Below are positions 40,201 through 48,072 of a DNA stretch of 64,000 nucleotides, in pieces. How positions within the stretch are numbered: the stretch's first letter is position 1; every line of letters begins with the position of its first letter. A program made the position numbers and the translations under genes. The stretch is from Mycolicibacterium austroafricanum (GTDB lineage Bacteria; Actinomycetota; Actinomycetes; Mycobacteriales; Mycobacteriaceae), in assembly GCF_000612725.1 (NCBI RefSeq), contig NZ_HG964453.1, forward strand, positions 353,321-417,320, given 5' to 3'. A model generated the notes under the pieces. It did no database searches. It was not told where the DNA came from and saw nothing but the letters and a program-made list of their open reading frames with translations.

Positions 40201-41726
40201 GATTCGCTTCCGGTGAGCAGGTCGTCGTAATCAGTCAACGACGGCGCGGGACGGTCGTAGCGGGCCAGCGCTCCGATCGGAACCACCGGCGCGATCGCCG
40301 TCGTATCGCGGCGAGCGTCGATGAGGACGGTCTCGGGGTCCAGGCACCCCGCGGCCACGGCTCGGTCCATCGCGGCGATCAACGCCGCAGCGGCCATCGT
40401 GCGGTGGGCCAACAGGATGGTGATCAGGGCGCGGGTTCCGGCGGCGTCACCGCGCGCGGTGCGAGCGACATCCCAGTAGGCCTGGTGGCTGGCGGTGAAC
40501 ACTCCGCGCGCCTTGGCCTGGGCCAGTGCGGTCGCTCCCGGCAGCGCGCCGGGTTTGGTCGCCAGCACCTCCAGGTAGTGGTCCAGGCACAGCACCTCGA
40601 CGTGGCGTCCGACCGCTCGGTCGTGGCGGGCAACCAGCCGCGGCCCGTCGTACACCTCGACACCGCGAGCACTCAGCCGCACCGGAAGCCGTCGACCAGC
40701 GTAGCGTGCCGGCACGGAGTAGAAGCACTGCCGCACAGACACTCTGGCGCGGTTGTCGACACGGGCGGTCAGCAGACGGGCGCAGTCGAACGCCTCGGCC
40801 GGCAGCCCCATCAACGAGTCGTGCTCGGCGGCGAACGCCGCGCCGACGGTGATCGGACGCCCCGTGATCACCCGGTCGTCGTCGAGATCATCAGCGGCAG
40901 CGATCAGAGCGTTGAGTTCGGCCAGCGAGGTCACCGCCGGAACCGGGACGAGGTGGCGACGTCGGAAGCGTCCGATCTCGCCCTCCACACCGCCCTTCTC
41001 ATGGGCGCCTTGCAGGCCCGGGCGGCAGAAGAACGAGTCGAAGCCGTAGTGGCTGCGCAGGGCGATGAACCGTTCGGACTCGGCCCGGTCGCGGCCCTTG
41101 AGAACCCGAATGACAGCGGGTTTGAGGTTGTCGTAGCGGATCCTGCCCGGAACGCCACCGAAGTGCTCGAAGGCCAGCACGTGGCCCTCCAGGAACGCCT
41201 CCTGGGCCTGGGTGGCGAACGCGACGTGAAAGGCTTTGCCCGAGTGTGACAATCGCATCACGAACATCCAGCACTTCACCACCAGCCCGGCGATCGTGGC
41301 GAAGAACTCACCGAAGTCGACCTCGGCTTCCGCACCAGCCTCGTGGGTCTGGGGCACCGACACCTCGTTGTCAATGAGTCCGAGCTCGGATCGGCGTCGC
41401 GCGACGTAGCGCGACACGGTCACCTCCGAGCACGTCGCCCCGTGTTCGGCGACCAGACGCTGCCAAATCCGCCGAGCGGTATGGCGCTGCTTGCGCGGCG
41501 CCTCCCGATCAGCGTGCAGCCAGGCGTCGATCACCGTCACCCACGGATCGATCGCTGGACGCGGACGCCCCGGATAGGCCTTGCGCGGCGGCGGCACCGC
41601 GTCATCAAGGGCTTGGCGCACCGTCCGACGATGCGTGCCGTGCCGGTCGGCCAACTCGCGGATCGACAGGCCCTCAACCCGTCGATCCCTCCTGATCTTC
41701 TCGAACAACTCCACGCGTGACCGCAT
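40197..41726 (-). CDS. istA: IS21-family transposase IstA
   Basis: A 509-residue DDE transposase. The N-terminal HTH is EGLSIRELADRHGTHRRTVRQAL. The catalytic core is visible: EVDFGEF (first Asp), RIRYDNLKPAV (second Asp) and EKGGVEGEIGRFRR (Glu). The C-terminal Mu-like beta barrel (ARVSVRQCFYSVPARYAGRRL) follows. ATG 41726 is preferred over further upstream starts because GGGAGGG lies 9 bases before it and the HTH starts soon after. It is intact. Confidence 0.93.
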   Translation of the reverse strand: MRSRVELFEKIRRDRRVEGLSIRELADRHGTHRRTVRQALDDAVPPPRKAYPGRPRPAIDPWVTVIDAWLHADREAPRKQRHTARRIWQRLVAEHGATCSEVTVSRYVARRRSELGLIDNEVSVPQTHEAGAEAEVDFGEFFATIAGLVVKCWMFVMRLSHSGKAFHVAFATQAQEAFLEGHVLAFEHFGGVPGRIRYDNLKPAVIRVLKGRDRAESERFIALRSHYGFDSFFCRPGLQGAHEKGGVEGEIGRFRRRHLVPVPAVTSLAELNALIAAADDLDDDRVITGRPITVGAAFAAEHDSLMGLPAEAFDCARLLTARVDNRARVSVRQCFYSVPARYAGRRLPVRLSARGVEVYDGPRLVARHDRAVGRHVEVLCLDHYLEVLATKPGALPGATALAQAKARGVFTASHQAYWDVARTARGDAAGTRALITILLAHRTMAAAALIAAMDRAVAAGCLDPETVLIDARRDTTAIAPVVPIGALARYDRPAPSLTDYDDLLTGSES

Positions 41727-41894
41727 CCTGACCGACCCTCCCTGAACGCGACCGCCAGGAACGACGGGCGACAGGAACGATCTGAACGAGGGTGGGGCCA
41801 ACATTCGTGACGACACACCGCCCCACCCCGCCGGCAATGATCACCACCCCGGTGGGGCCAACATTCGTGAAGAACAACGGCCAAAGTGGGGCCA

Positions 41895-42829
41895 GGTCAG
41901 GTGACCACACTCACCGCTACGGCGCGATGGACGAAGCGTCGGGCATCAGTTACACGGAGCGCGAGTACGACTACGCGGTGAAGACCAACACGCCGGTGAT
42001 CGGTTTCCTTCATAAAGACCCCGAGAAAATCCCAGCAGGCAAAACCGATCAGAACGACGAGGCGCGAGAGAAACTTACGGCGTTCCGGAAGAAGGTGGAG
42101 GGCCTGCCCGTGCAGTACTTCACCAGCGCGGCGGAACTCGGAGGTCAGGTGGCGATGAGTCTTATGAACCTCATAGACAACGATCCGCGCGTCGGTTGGG
42201 TTCGTGGAGATGCCATCCTCAGCCACGATGCTGAACGCGAGATACTTACCCTCCGAGCCCAATTGGCCGAAGCGACTGCGAAGTCACAGACGCTAGTCGC
42301 AGAGCGGGTTGCCCAGGTGGATCCCTCTACGCTGGCGGACGGCGAGGACAAGATCAGCGTGCCGCTGCGAATCTATTCTGCCAATTACAACGACGATTCG
42401 AGCATGTGGGTTCAAGCAAAGGTGAGCTGGAACGACATTCTAGAAGGGATTGGACCGTCTCTCATCGACGAAGCCACCGAAGAAGTGGTGGAGGATAAAT
42501 TGGAACTTGCTCTCTACTGGGGAGAGCTGAGCGACGAGGCCGCTGTAAAAAAGATCAAGAATAAGCGACTCTCCATGCAGCAGAGGGACTTTGAGACAAT
42601 CATTGTTCACTTCCGGACCCTCGGAGTCATAGAGTCTGGCCAAAAGAAGCGAGTTCCAAGTGATACCAACAAGTATCTGCGGCTCACTTCCGCTGGACAA
42701 CAAAAGCTTGCCGCATTGATGGCAGTGCGGAAATCTGAGAAGGAATCAACCGCCAAGAAAGCACCCGCCAAGAAAGCACCCGCCAAGAAGGCCGCAGCTA
42801 AGAAAGCACCCGCCAAGAAGGCGACCTGA
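41895..42829 (+). pseudogene. DUF4062 gene, 3' fragment with Lys/Ala-rich tail
   Basis: After the insertion sequence, the frame resumes as RYGAMDEASGISYTEREYDYA, exactly the part of DUF4062 that follows GGRYG, and continues through VIGFLHKDPEKIPAGKTD. A coiled segment (about AEREILTLRAQLAEATAK), a middle domain and a winged-helix-like end (LGVIESGQKK, then YLRLTSAGQQKLAAL) follow. The tail is KK-AP-AKK repeats. Codon use is less GC-biased than in neighbours. Both fragments carry RYG, so the join is not a simple insertion. Confidence 0.75.
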
Positions 42830-43237
42830 TTTACCTGATGCGCTTACGTCTTGGTGCGGCGGTACTCTCGGCGCGGCGACCTGCCTTGACTTGGGCAGCA
42901 GGTCGTGGGCCCAAAGGACGTCCCACCCGCGACCGGGCTGACTAGGGGCCGGTAACGGGCGCCGCTGGGCCGCCCGTCACCGCCCTGCTCATTAGGCCAC
43001 GGTGTTGCCTGGGTTGCCCCTGGCTTCACCTCGGCGAGCCCTGCGCGATGGGTCGACGATGTCGGGGGACCGCACGACGTAATGCCGCCGTCTGCGGGGT
43101 CGGCATACACGGCTCGGGGCGGGACTCGCCCAGGCCCCTATGAGAACTCACGTGGTAGCGCGGGGTATTCGGGCCGCGACGGTGTCGAGGGACAAGGCCG
43201 CAGCACTACCCTCAAGGCTCGCCTCGCACCGCTCCGG
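42830..43237. other. Island spacer; left flank of the broken integrase gene
   Basis: These 408 bases hold no gene I can support. The last bases, CTCCGG, join across the IS3 element to CACACC to restore the integrase codons for LRHT, so the integrase gene once extended leftward here. Further left I cannot recognise integrase sequence in any frame, which suggests decay or deletion. Confidence 0.5.
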
Positions 43238-43267
43238 TGAATCGCCCCGGGTTTGATGCACACCTGG

Positions 43268-44170
43268 TTACTGGTGTGCAGCCTCTGGCTGGGCTGTGTT
43301 TGTAGCGTAGTGGATGGTCTCGTACTCGGTCGGTGGGATGCGGCCCAGGCGGTGCATGAGCCGGTCGGTGTTGTACCAGTGCACCCACTCAGCGGTGAGC
43401 AGTTCGACGTCGGTCAGGCGGTGCAGCGGACCTCGCCGGAACGGTGAGTCGTCGCGGACGGCTTCGGTCTTGTAGAGCCCTATCGTCGTCTCGGCCAGAG
43501 CGTTGTCGAAGGCATCCCCGACTGTGCCGATCGACGCCACCAGTCCGGACAGCGCCAGGGTCTCGCCGAACCGCACGGAGGTGTATTGCGAGCCTGCATC
43601 GCTGTGGTGAATAGTATTGCCCAACAACGGATTACCTTCGTTTATTCGGAGTTGTGCGGCATGGTGGATCGCCTGGCGCGCGAACCTGTCTTCCTTGCTG
43701 GCTGAGCAGGTCCACCCGACGATCCGGCCCGCGAAGGCGTCGATGGCGAACGCGGTGTATACGAACGCTCCGCTGGCCAGGCGGACGTAAGTGAAGTCCG
43801 CCACCAGCAGTACGTTGGGGGCGGGCACCCGGAACTGGCGTTTGACCAGATCGGCTGCCCGCGCCGCGGCCGGGTCAGCGATCGTGGTGCGAACCTTTTT
43901 GCGGCGGGTGACCCCACGCCAGCCGTTGGCCCGCATCAGGCGTTCCACGGTGCAACGGGCCACGGCGATGCCCTGGCGTTGCAGGTGAGCCCACATCTTG
44001 GTGGCGCCGTACAACGACTCAGGTTTCCGGCGGCCGTGCTCGTCAGGTTCGTAGAAGCCGGCCAGCACTTCGGTGATCACGGTGTCCCAGAGGGTCCGCG
44101 CTGACGGGGGTCGGGTCAGCCAGGCATAGAAGGTTCTCGGGGCAATCTGGCAGCCGTGCTCGGTGAGCAC
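43268..44170 (-). CDS. IS3-family transposase OrfB (DDE integrase core)
   Basis: The catalytic rve domain with the DDE triad visible: Asp in VADFTYVRLASG, Asp in HHSDAGSQYTS and Glu in FDNALAETTIG. The open frame continues upstream past the ATG at 44170, through FIAEHRARFGVAPICRVL, to about 44245. It is therefore expressed by -1 frameshifting from OrfA, as usual in IS3 elements. The C-terminus is complete. Confidence 0.92.
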   Translation of the reverse strand: MLTEHGCQIAPRTFYAWLTRPPSARTLWDTVITEVLAGFYEPDEHGRRKPESLYGATKMWAHLQRQGIAVARCTVERLMRANGWRGVTRRKKVRTTIADPAAARAADLVKRQFRVPAPNVLLVADFTYVRLASGAFVYTAFAIDAFAGRIVGWTCSASKEDRFARQAIHHAAQLRINEGNPLLGNTIHHSDAGSQYTSVRFGETLALSGLVASIGTVGDAFDNALAETTIGLYKTEAVRDDSPFRRGPLHRLTDVELLTAEWVHWYNTDRLMHRLGRIPPTEYETIHYATNTAQPEAAHQ

Positions 44171-44226
44171 GCGGCAGATCGGAGCGACCCCGAACCGAGC
44201 ACGATGCTCGGCGATGAACGCACAGA

Positions 44227-44538
44227 TCAGTGGTGTCGCGGGTCGCTCTCCCGCACGAAGAAACTTGTTGCCGCCTTGAGGATTTCGATGGTTTCCTCAA
44301 GCTCACGATTCTTACGCTTGAGCTCGCGCAACTCGCGCACCGTATCGGTGGGCACACCGTCACGGACCCCGGTATCCACCTCGGCCTGGTTCACCCAGCG
44401 GCGCAGCGATTCGTAGGACACCCCCAACCGCTTGGCCACCGCGCTGATACAGGCCGTGCGGCTGTCGTACTCCTCGGCATGGTCGGTGACCAACCGCACC
44501 GCCCGGGCCTTGAACTCGTCGTCGTACTTCCTCGGCAT
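44227..44538 (-). CDS. IS3-family transposase OrfA
   Basis: A 103-residue HTH protein: RKYDDEFKARAVRLVTDHAE, then RLGVSYESLRRWVNQAEVD, and a leucine-zipper-like ELKRKNRELEETIEILKAA. ATG 44538 is chosen at the family's usual MPRKY start. The stop lies in the OrfB frame overlap; OrfB is in -1 relative to OrfA. Confidence 0.9.
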   Translation of the reverse strand: MPRKYDDEFKARAVRLVTDHAEEYDSRTACISAVAKRLGVSYESLRRWVNQAEVDTGVRDGVPTDTVRELRELKRKNRELEETIEILKAATSFFVRESDPRHH

Positions 44539-44592
44539 AATGCGAACAACCTTCCCTCGAAAGAAGGTGTGCATCAAACCCGGGGTGGTTCA

Positions 44593-44799
44593 CCGGCACA
44601 CCTTCGCGAGTTTGCGCGTCGCGGCGAGGTTGAGCGCGTTGGAAGTCAGCCGGTTCACGAGCCACTCGAAATCAACGACAACGTTGGCGATCTAGACCCA
44701 CCTTTTCAACATCGACGATCACACGGACGCGATGGCCGCTTTGGGGCGATGGTGGCAACGCCGACCCTGCCCGCGAACGTCGTCCCGCTGCACAAATAG
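44593..44799 (+). pseudogene. Tyrosine integrase C-terminal remnant with amber at the catalytic Tyr
   Basis: Joined to the left flank of the IS3 element (43232-43237), the frame reads LRHTFASL, the conserved His-x-x-Arg box of tyrosine recombinases. It continues as EVSRFTSHSKSTTTLAI, the second His box, then a TAG where the catalytic Tyr of IYTHLF belongs, then THLFNIDDHTDAMAAL. One base later the frame must shift to continue as AMVATPTLPANVVPLHK and stop at 44799. Three lesions (IS3 insertion, amber, frameshift) make it dead. Confidence 0.8.
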
Positions 44800-44936
44800 C
44801 CGCCGTCTGTAGCCGAGCAAGACAACATAACTCCGCAAGATCACGAACCCGAGATGCGACACGCCGAAGCACAAGGGGTGGTGTTCGCATGCATTGTCGC
44901 CAACAAGCTGTAGCGTCATTTTTTGCCAGAGACTGG

Positions 44937-44974
44937 AACAGCCTCACATCGGGGCTAACCGGCGTGAGGCTGTT
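44937..44974 (+). other. Perfect 11-bp hairpin upstream of the 31-codon ORF
   Basis: AACAGCCTCAC (44937-44947) pairs perfectly with GTGAGGCTGTT (44964-44974) around a 16-base loop. A T6 run lies upstream at about 44920. It sits 113 bases before the small ORF at 45088. It could be a terminator remnant or a leader structure. The rest of 44800-45087 has no gene I can support. Confidence 0.45.
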
Positions 44975-45087
44975 GCCGCGCTCTTGGGGAAGACCGCGTG
45001 GCAACCGTACCTCTCTCGGATCGGCGCGCAACAGGGCGTGCTGAGCCTGCCGGTCGATCAGTTCCCGGCGGGTTGGAGGTGATACCG

Positions 45088-45183
45088 ATGGCCACCATCA
45101 AAAAGACGGTGAAGGTCCTGCCCGGCCAGACCAAGAAGGTCCGGACTGGCAACGTGGTGTGGACAATCAAGCGCGGGCGGTAA
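45088..45183 (+). CDS. 31-residue basic protein of unknown function
   Basis: ATG 45088 has a strong ribosome-binding site (TTGGAGGTG, GGAGG 7 bases upstream). The product starts MATIKKTVKVLPGQTKK and ends WTIKRGR, so it is very basic with no membrane segment. A stop (TAA) is followed within 20 bases by an intrinsic terminator, which makes a real small gene likely. An in-frame upstream start at 44998 has no ribosome-binding site. I recognise no family. Confidence 0.55.
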   Translation: MATIKKTVKVLPGQTKKVRTGNVVWTIKRGR

Positions 45184-45200
45184 TCGTCGCGTTTGAAGGG

Positions 45201-45228
45201 CAGCCCCGGTTCTTCGGAGCCGGGGCTG
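45201..45228 (+). terminator. Intrinsic terminator after the 31-codon ORF
   Basis: CAGCCCCGG (45201-45209) pairs with CCGGGGCTG (45220-45228) around a 10-base loop, followed by TTCCCTT. It lies between this ORF and the convergent ETEC_3214-like gene. The remaining spacer to 45315 has no gene. Confidence 0.75.
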
Positions 45229-45315
45229 TTCCCTTGGGAGCCGGCCCTGCTCGGACGGGAAATGTTGCCGGCTTGCCGCCTTGTCGCCGACTTGTGTGAT
45301 GCGCACGCCGAGTGT

Positions 45316-46047
45316 TCAGCGAATCACGTCAGGGTGCGGGCCGTAAACTCCGTGGTTCAACAGGGTGGGTTGTAAGTCCCAGCCGCAGATCGCGATTGTG
45401 TTTACCGTGATGCGGGACAGATCACTGGCCTCAGCTCTCTCATGGGCAGTCCTGTGCTTTTCCCAGTCCCCGGCGGATACTCCGTCGAAGTCTCCGGCGC
45501 CAGCGTGGTTGAAGGCCAGCCAGATGAATTGCCCGCCTGCCGCATTCGCTCCGTAGTCGTAGTACCGATAGAACGTGATGAAGTGCGCGTAGACCTCAAG
45601 AGCGTCGGCGGCACCCTCTGTTCGTGCGTCAGCAAACACGCTACGCCCTAAGCGGACAGGAACGATCCCGCGTGTGATCTTCCCGGTGTCGTAGTACAGA
45701 TCCGCGTCGGTGATGGTGATCGAGTAGGCCGCCACTGCGCCCTCACGTGGGTACAGCACCACCCAGGCACCTGGCAATCGGTAGATCCGATCCTCACTCT
45801 GACCGTCTGGGGTGTTCCACCGGTTGAGAAGGTGAGGTGACCCCAGCGCAGCTTCAATCGTCTCCAAGGGCCGACCCAGGCCAAGCTGGTCAAGAATTTC
45901 GGCCTGTTGCTTCTGTACCTGCGAGGGCCTGCGTTGCCACCGTCGCCGCAGAGGCTTGATGCTGTACACGGCAGCGACGATCAGACCGCCCAGCACGGCG
46001 AAGCCTGAATCTGCGATGGTCAGGCCTTCTTTTAGCCAGTCCAACAT
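45316..46047 (-). CDS. ETEC_3214 domain-like membrane protein
   Basis: A 243-residue protein with one N-terminal transmembrane helix (about 10-28, IADSGFAVLGGLIVAAVY), then the basic stretch KPLRRRWQRRPSQVQ. A soluble domain follows with ETIEAALGSPHLLNRWNT, YRLPGAWVVLYPREGAVAAYSITITD and ITVNTIAICGW; from memory this is the ETEC_3214 family of unknown function. ATG 46047 is chosen because the membrane helix follows closely and GGAGGG lies upstream; starts up to 46152 are in frame. It is island cargo next to the tRNA end. Confidence 0.65.
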   Translation of the reverse strand: MLDWLKEGLTIADSGFAVLGGLIVAAVYSIKPLRRRWQRRPSQVQKQQAEILDQLGLGRPLETIEAALGSPHLLNRWNTPDGQSEDRIYRLPGAWVVLYPREGAVAAYSITITDADLYYDTGKITRGIVPVRLGRSVFADARTEGAADALEVYAHFITFYRYYDYGANAAGGQFIWLAFNHAGAGDFDGVSAGDWEKHRTAHERAEASDLSRITVNTIAICGWDLQPTLLNHGVYGPHPDVIR

Positions 46048-46206
46048 CCCGCAGAATCCCTCCGACTCGTAGTCCGCGTGGAGTATGGCACTGCGCTGCG
46101 ACATGGAGGTGCAAGTAACCGCTTTAGTGGTACAAGCGCGGTACGGGCCCATCCTGCCGAATGGGCGTTCGACCTGCGAAAACCGCGCTACCAGGGCGCT
46201 TTCTCG

Positions 46207-46277
46207 AGCGGGCGACGGGAATCGAACCCGCGTAGCTAGTTTGGAAGACTAGGGCTCTACCATTGAGCTACGCCCGC
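46207..46277 (-). tRNA. tRNA-Gly (anticodon TCC)
   Basis: The reverse strand forms a full cloverleaf: acceptor GCGGGCG (46277-46271) with CGCCCGC (46214-46208), and the T arm GGGTTCGATTCCC. The anticodon loop CTTCCAA gives TCC, reading GGA. There is no encoded CCA. Its 3' half (46207-46247) is the right att copy of the island, so integration restored the gene. Confidence 0.96.
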
Positions 46278-46413
46278 GTGTACTGCACAACGTGAGAGTA
46301 CCGGCAGACTGTACCGGGCCTGCCCAACTCAAATCCAATTGAGGCTTCGGCGCGGGCAGGCCGTAGGATCGCCGGTGGTCTGATGCTGCGCGCACGCGCG
46401 ACGCAGCCACGAC

Positions 46414-46490
46414 CGGGGTGTAGCGCAGCTTGGTAGCGCATCCGCTTTGGGAGCGGAAGGCCGCAGGTTCAAATCCTGTCACCCCGACCA
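46414..46490 (+). tRNA. tRNA-Pro (anticodon TGG)
   Basis: Acceptor CGGGGTG (46414-46420) pairs with CACCCCG (46480-46486), with discriminator A and an encoded CCA at 46488-46490. The anticodon loop TTTGGGA gives TGG, reading CCA. The T arm is GGTTCAAATCC. It lies just upstream of tig. Confidence 0.96.
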
Positions 46491-46536
46491 GCAGCACCCC
46501 ATCCACACAGCGAGTAGCAATAGAGGAGTACCAATC

Positions 46537-47958
46537 GTGAAGAGCACCGTCGAGAAGTTGAGCCCGACCCGGGTTCGCATCAACGTGGAGGTGCCCTTCA
46601 CTGAACTCGAACCCGACATCGACCGTGCGTTCAAGCAGTTGGCCAAGCAGATCCGGCTGCCCGGGTTCCGCCCCGGCAAGGCGCCCCGCAAGCTGCTTGA
46701 GGCCCGCGTCGGACGCGGCGCCGTGCTCGAGCAGGTCGTCAACGACGCGCTGCCCGCCCGCTACAGCGAGGCCGTCACCGCGGAGTCGCTGCAGCCGATC
46801 GGCCAGCCGGAGATCGAGGTGACCAAGCTCGAGGACAACGAGGAGCTGGTGTTCACCGCCGAGGTCGACGTCCGCCCCGACATCGACTTGCCCGACCTGG
46901 GCGCCCTGAAGATCACCGTCGACCCGATCAGCGTCACCGACGAGGACGTCGACGCCGAGATCGAGGCGCTGCAGAAGCGTTTCGGCACCCTGACCGGTGT
47001 CGACCGCGCCGCCGAGGACGGCGACTTCGTCTCCATCGACCTGTCGGCCACCGTCGACGGCAAGGACGTCCCCGAGGCCAACACCGAAGGTCTGTCCCAC
47101 GAGGTCGGATCCGGTCAGCTGATCGAGGGCCTCGACGAGGCCATCATCGGTCTGAAGGCAGACGAGTCGAAGGTCTTCACCACCACGCTGGTCGCCGGCG
47201 AGCATGCCGGACAAGAGGCCGAGGTGACCGTCACCGTCAAGTCGATCAAGGTGCGTGAGCTTCCCGAGGTCGACGACGACTTCGCCCAGCTGGCAAGCGA
47301 ATTCGACACCGTCGAGGAACTGCGCGCCGATCTGAAGGAGAAGATCAGCCGGTTCAAGCGGGTGCAGCAGGCCGAGGCCATCCGCGACAAGGCGATCGAG
47401 GTGCTGCTCGAGCAGACCGAGATCCCGGTCCCCGAGGCGGTCGTGCAGGCGCAGGTCGACGACACGCTGCACAACGCGATCCACGGCCTCGATCACGACG
47501 AGGACAAGTTCGCCGAGAGCCTCAAGGAGCAGGGCAGTAGCCGCGAGGAGTTCGATGCGGACAACCGTGCCAACGCGGAGAAGGCCATCAAGACCCAGCT
47601 GCTGATGGATTCCATCGCCGACAAGCTGGAGATCCAGGTCGGGCAGAACGACCTCACCGAGCGCCTGGTGCTGATGTCACGCCAGTACGGCCTTGAGCCC
47701 CAGCAGCTGCTGCAGATGCTGCAGCAGAACAACCAGCTGCCCGCGATGTTCGCCGACGTCCGGCGCGGGCTGACCGTCGCCGCGGTGGTGCACGGCGCCA
47801 CCGTCACCGACACCGACGGCGCCGAGATCGACACCGCCGAGTTCTTCGGACCCTCCGGTGAGCAGGCCGAGGCCGAGCAGGACGAGGCGGCCCCGGCCGA
47901 GGACGCCACCGAAGAGACCGACGCCGATTCCGACGAGGCGGCCGACGACAGCAAGTGA
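46537..47958 (+). CDS. tig: Trigger factor (ribosome-associated chaperone)
   Basis: A 473-residue trigger factor. The N-terminal ribosome-binding domain has the signature [14 protein letters not shown] central FKBP-type PPIase domain (about 160-245, [17 protein letters not shown]) and the helical C-terminal chaperone domain follow. A long acidic tail ([23 protein letters not shown]) ends the protein. It folds nascent chains at the exit tunnel. GTG 46537 has an AGAGGAG ribosome-binding site. It precedes clpP1P2, as in other mycobacteria (Rv2462c). Confidence 0.96.
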   Translation: MKSTVEKLSPTRVRINVEVPFTELEPDIDRAFKQLAKQIRLPGFRPGKAPRKLLEARVGRGAVLEQVVNDALPARYSEAVTAESLQPIGQPEIEVTKLEDNEELVFTAEVDVRPDIDLPDLGALKITVDPISVTDEDVDAEIEALQKRFGTLTGVDRAAEDGDFVSIDLSATVDGKDVPEANTEGLSHEVGSGQLIEGLDEAIIGLKADESKVFTTTLVAGEHAGQEAEVTVTVKSIKVRELPEVDDDFAQLASEFDTVEELRADLKEKISRFKRVQQAEAIRDKAIEVLLEQTEIPVPEAVVQAQVDDTLHNAIHGLDHDEDKFAESLKEQGSSREEFDADNRANAEKAIKTQLLMDSIADKLEIQVGQNDLTERLVLMSRQYGLEPQQLLQMLQQNNQLPAMFADVRRGLTVAAVVHGATVTDTDGAEIDTAEFFGPSGEQAEAEQDEAAPAEDATEETDADSDEAADDSK

Positions 47959-47972
47959 TGCTGTGAGCGAAC

Positions 47973-48003
47973 GCGCGCCGTCTGGGGACTCCCCGGCGGC
48001 GCG
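47973..48003 (+). terminator. Hairpin after tig
   Basis: CGCGCCG and CTGGGG (from about 47974) pair with CCCCGG and CGGCGCG (to about 48003) around ACT, a GC-rich stem with no U tract. Mycobacterial terminators often lack the tract. It could reduce read-through into clpP1. Confidence 0.45.
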
Positions 48004-48010
48004 GGTTCGT

Positions 48011-48016
48011 TAGTGT
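48011..48016 (+). promoter_or_regulatory. Candidate -10 box of the clpP1P2 promoter
   Basis: TAGTGT lies about 57 bases before the clpP1 GTG, giving a leader of about 50 bases. The GAGCGAACGC stretch at about 47965 could be a ClgR-type site, but I could not match it firmly. Confidence 0.35.
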
Positions 48017-48072
48017 CTTTCGTAAGACCGGTCACCGCGTCGGTAGTACACAAAGAAAGCAGGTATCCAGTC

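Larger units (their letters stand above)
39352..41894 (-). mobile_element. IS21-family insertion sequence (istA-istB)
   Basis: The ends share TGGCCCCACT as inverted terminal repeats (39352 and 41894 inward). Further copies of TGGCCCCACC lie inside both ends, the multiple transposase sites typical of IS21. The weaker match GTCA.. continues outside each end, so the boundary may be about 11 bp wider. istA and istB run right to left with an ATGA overlap. No clean target duplication is seen. It is about 2.5 kb. Confidence 0.85.
43238..44592 (-). mobile_element. IS3-family insertion sequence
   Basis: The element is about 1355 bp. Its ends are inverted repeats: TGAATCGCCCCGGGTTTG at 43238 and, on the other strand, TGAACCACCCCGGGTTTG from 44592, continuing to GATGCACACC. 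Both sides are flanked by CCGG (43234-43237 and 44593-44596), a 4-bp target duplication. Removing the element and one CCGG restores an integrase motif, which confirms the boundaries. Two overlapping transposase frames are intact. Confidence 0.92.
38839..46247. mobile_element. Decayed genomic island integrated in tRNA-Gly(TCC)
   Basis: A 41-bp direct repeat (38839-38879 and 46207-46247, one mismatch) marks the ends. The right copy is the 3' half of the intact tRNA-Gly gene and the left copy is the displaced fragment, as after tyrosine-recombinase integration. Inside are a split DUF4062 gene, an IS21-family and an IS3-family element, integrase remnants, a 31-codon ORF and an ETEC_3214-like gene. 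Base composition inside is lower in GC in places, as in 42360-42720. The first 247 bases (38880-39126) hold no recognisable gene. Confidence 0.8.

Noticed and set aside
39336..41915. Exact target-site duplication for the IS21-family element
   Set aside because: CGCTATGG (left) and CGCTACGG (right) are near repeats but differ by one base and lie 16-20 bases from the inner terminal repeats, so I do not call a duplication.
42844..43110. Minus-strand frame of 88 codons in the island spacer
   Set aside because: No ribosome-binding site, no domain, and Pro/Gly/Ser-rich composition.
44672..45031. Minus-strand frames opposite the integrase remnant
   Set aside because: The plus strand matches an integrase C-terminus; the minus frames have no support.
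47960..48072. Firm ClgR operator before clpP1
   Set aside because: GAGCGAACGC is suggestive, but I could not match a full consensus with confidence.
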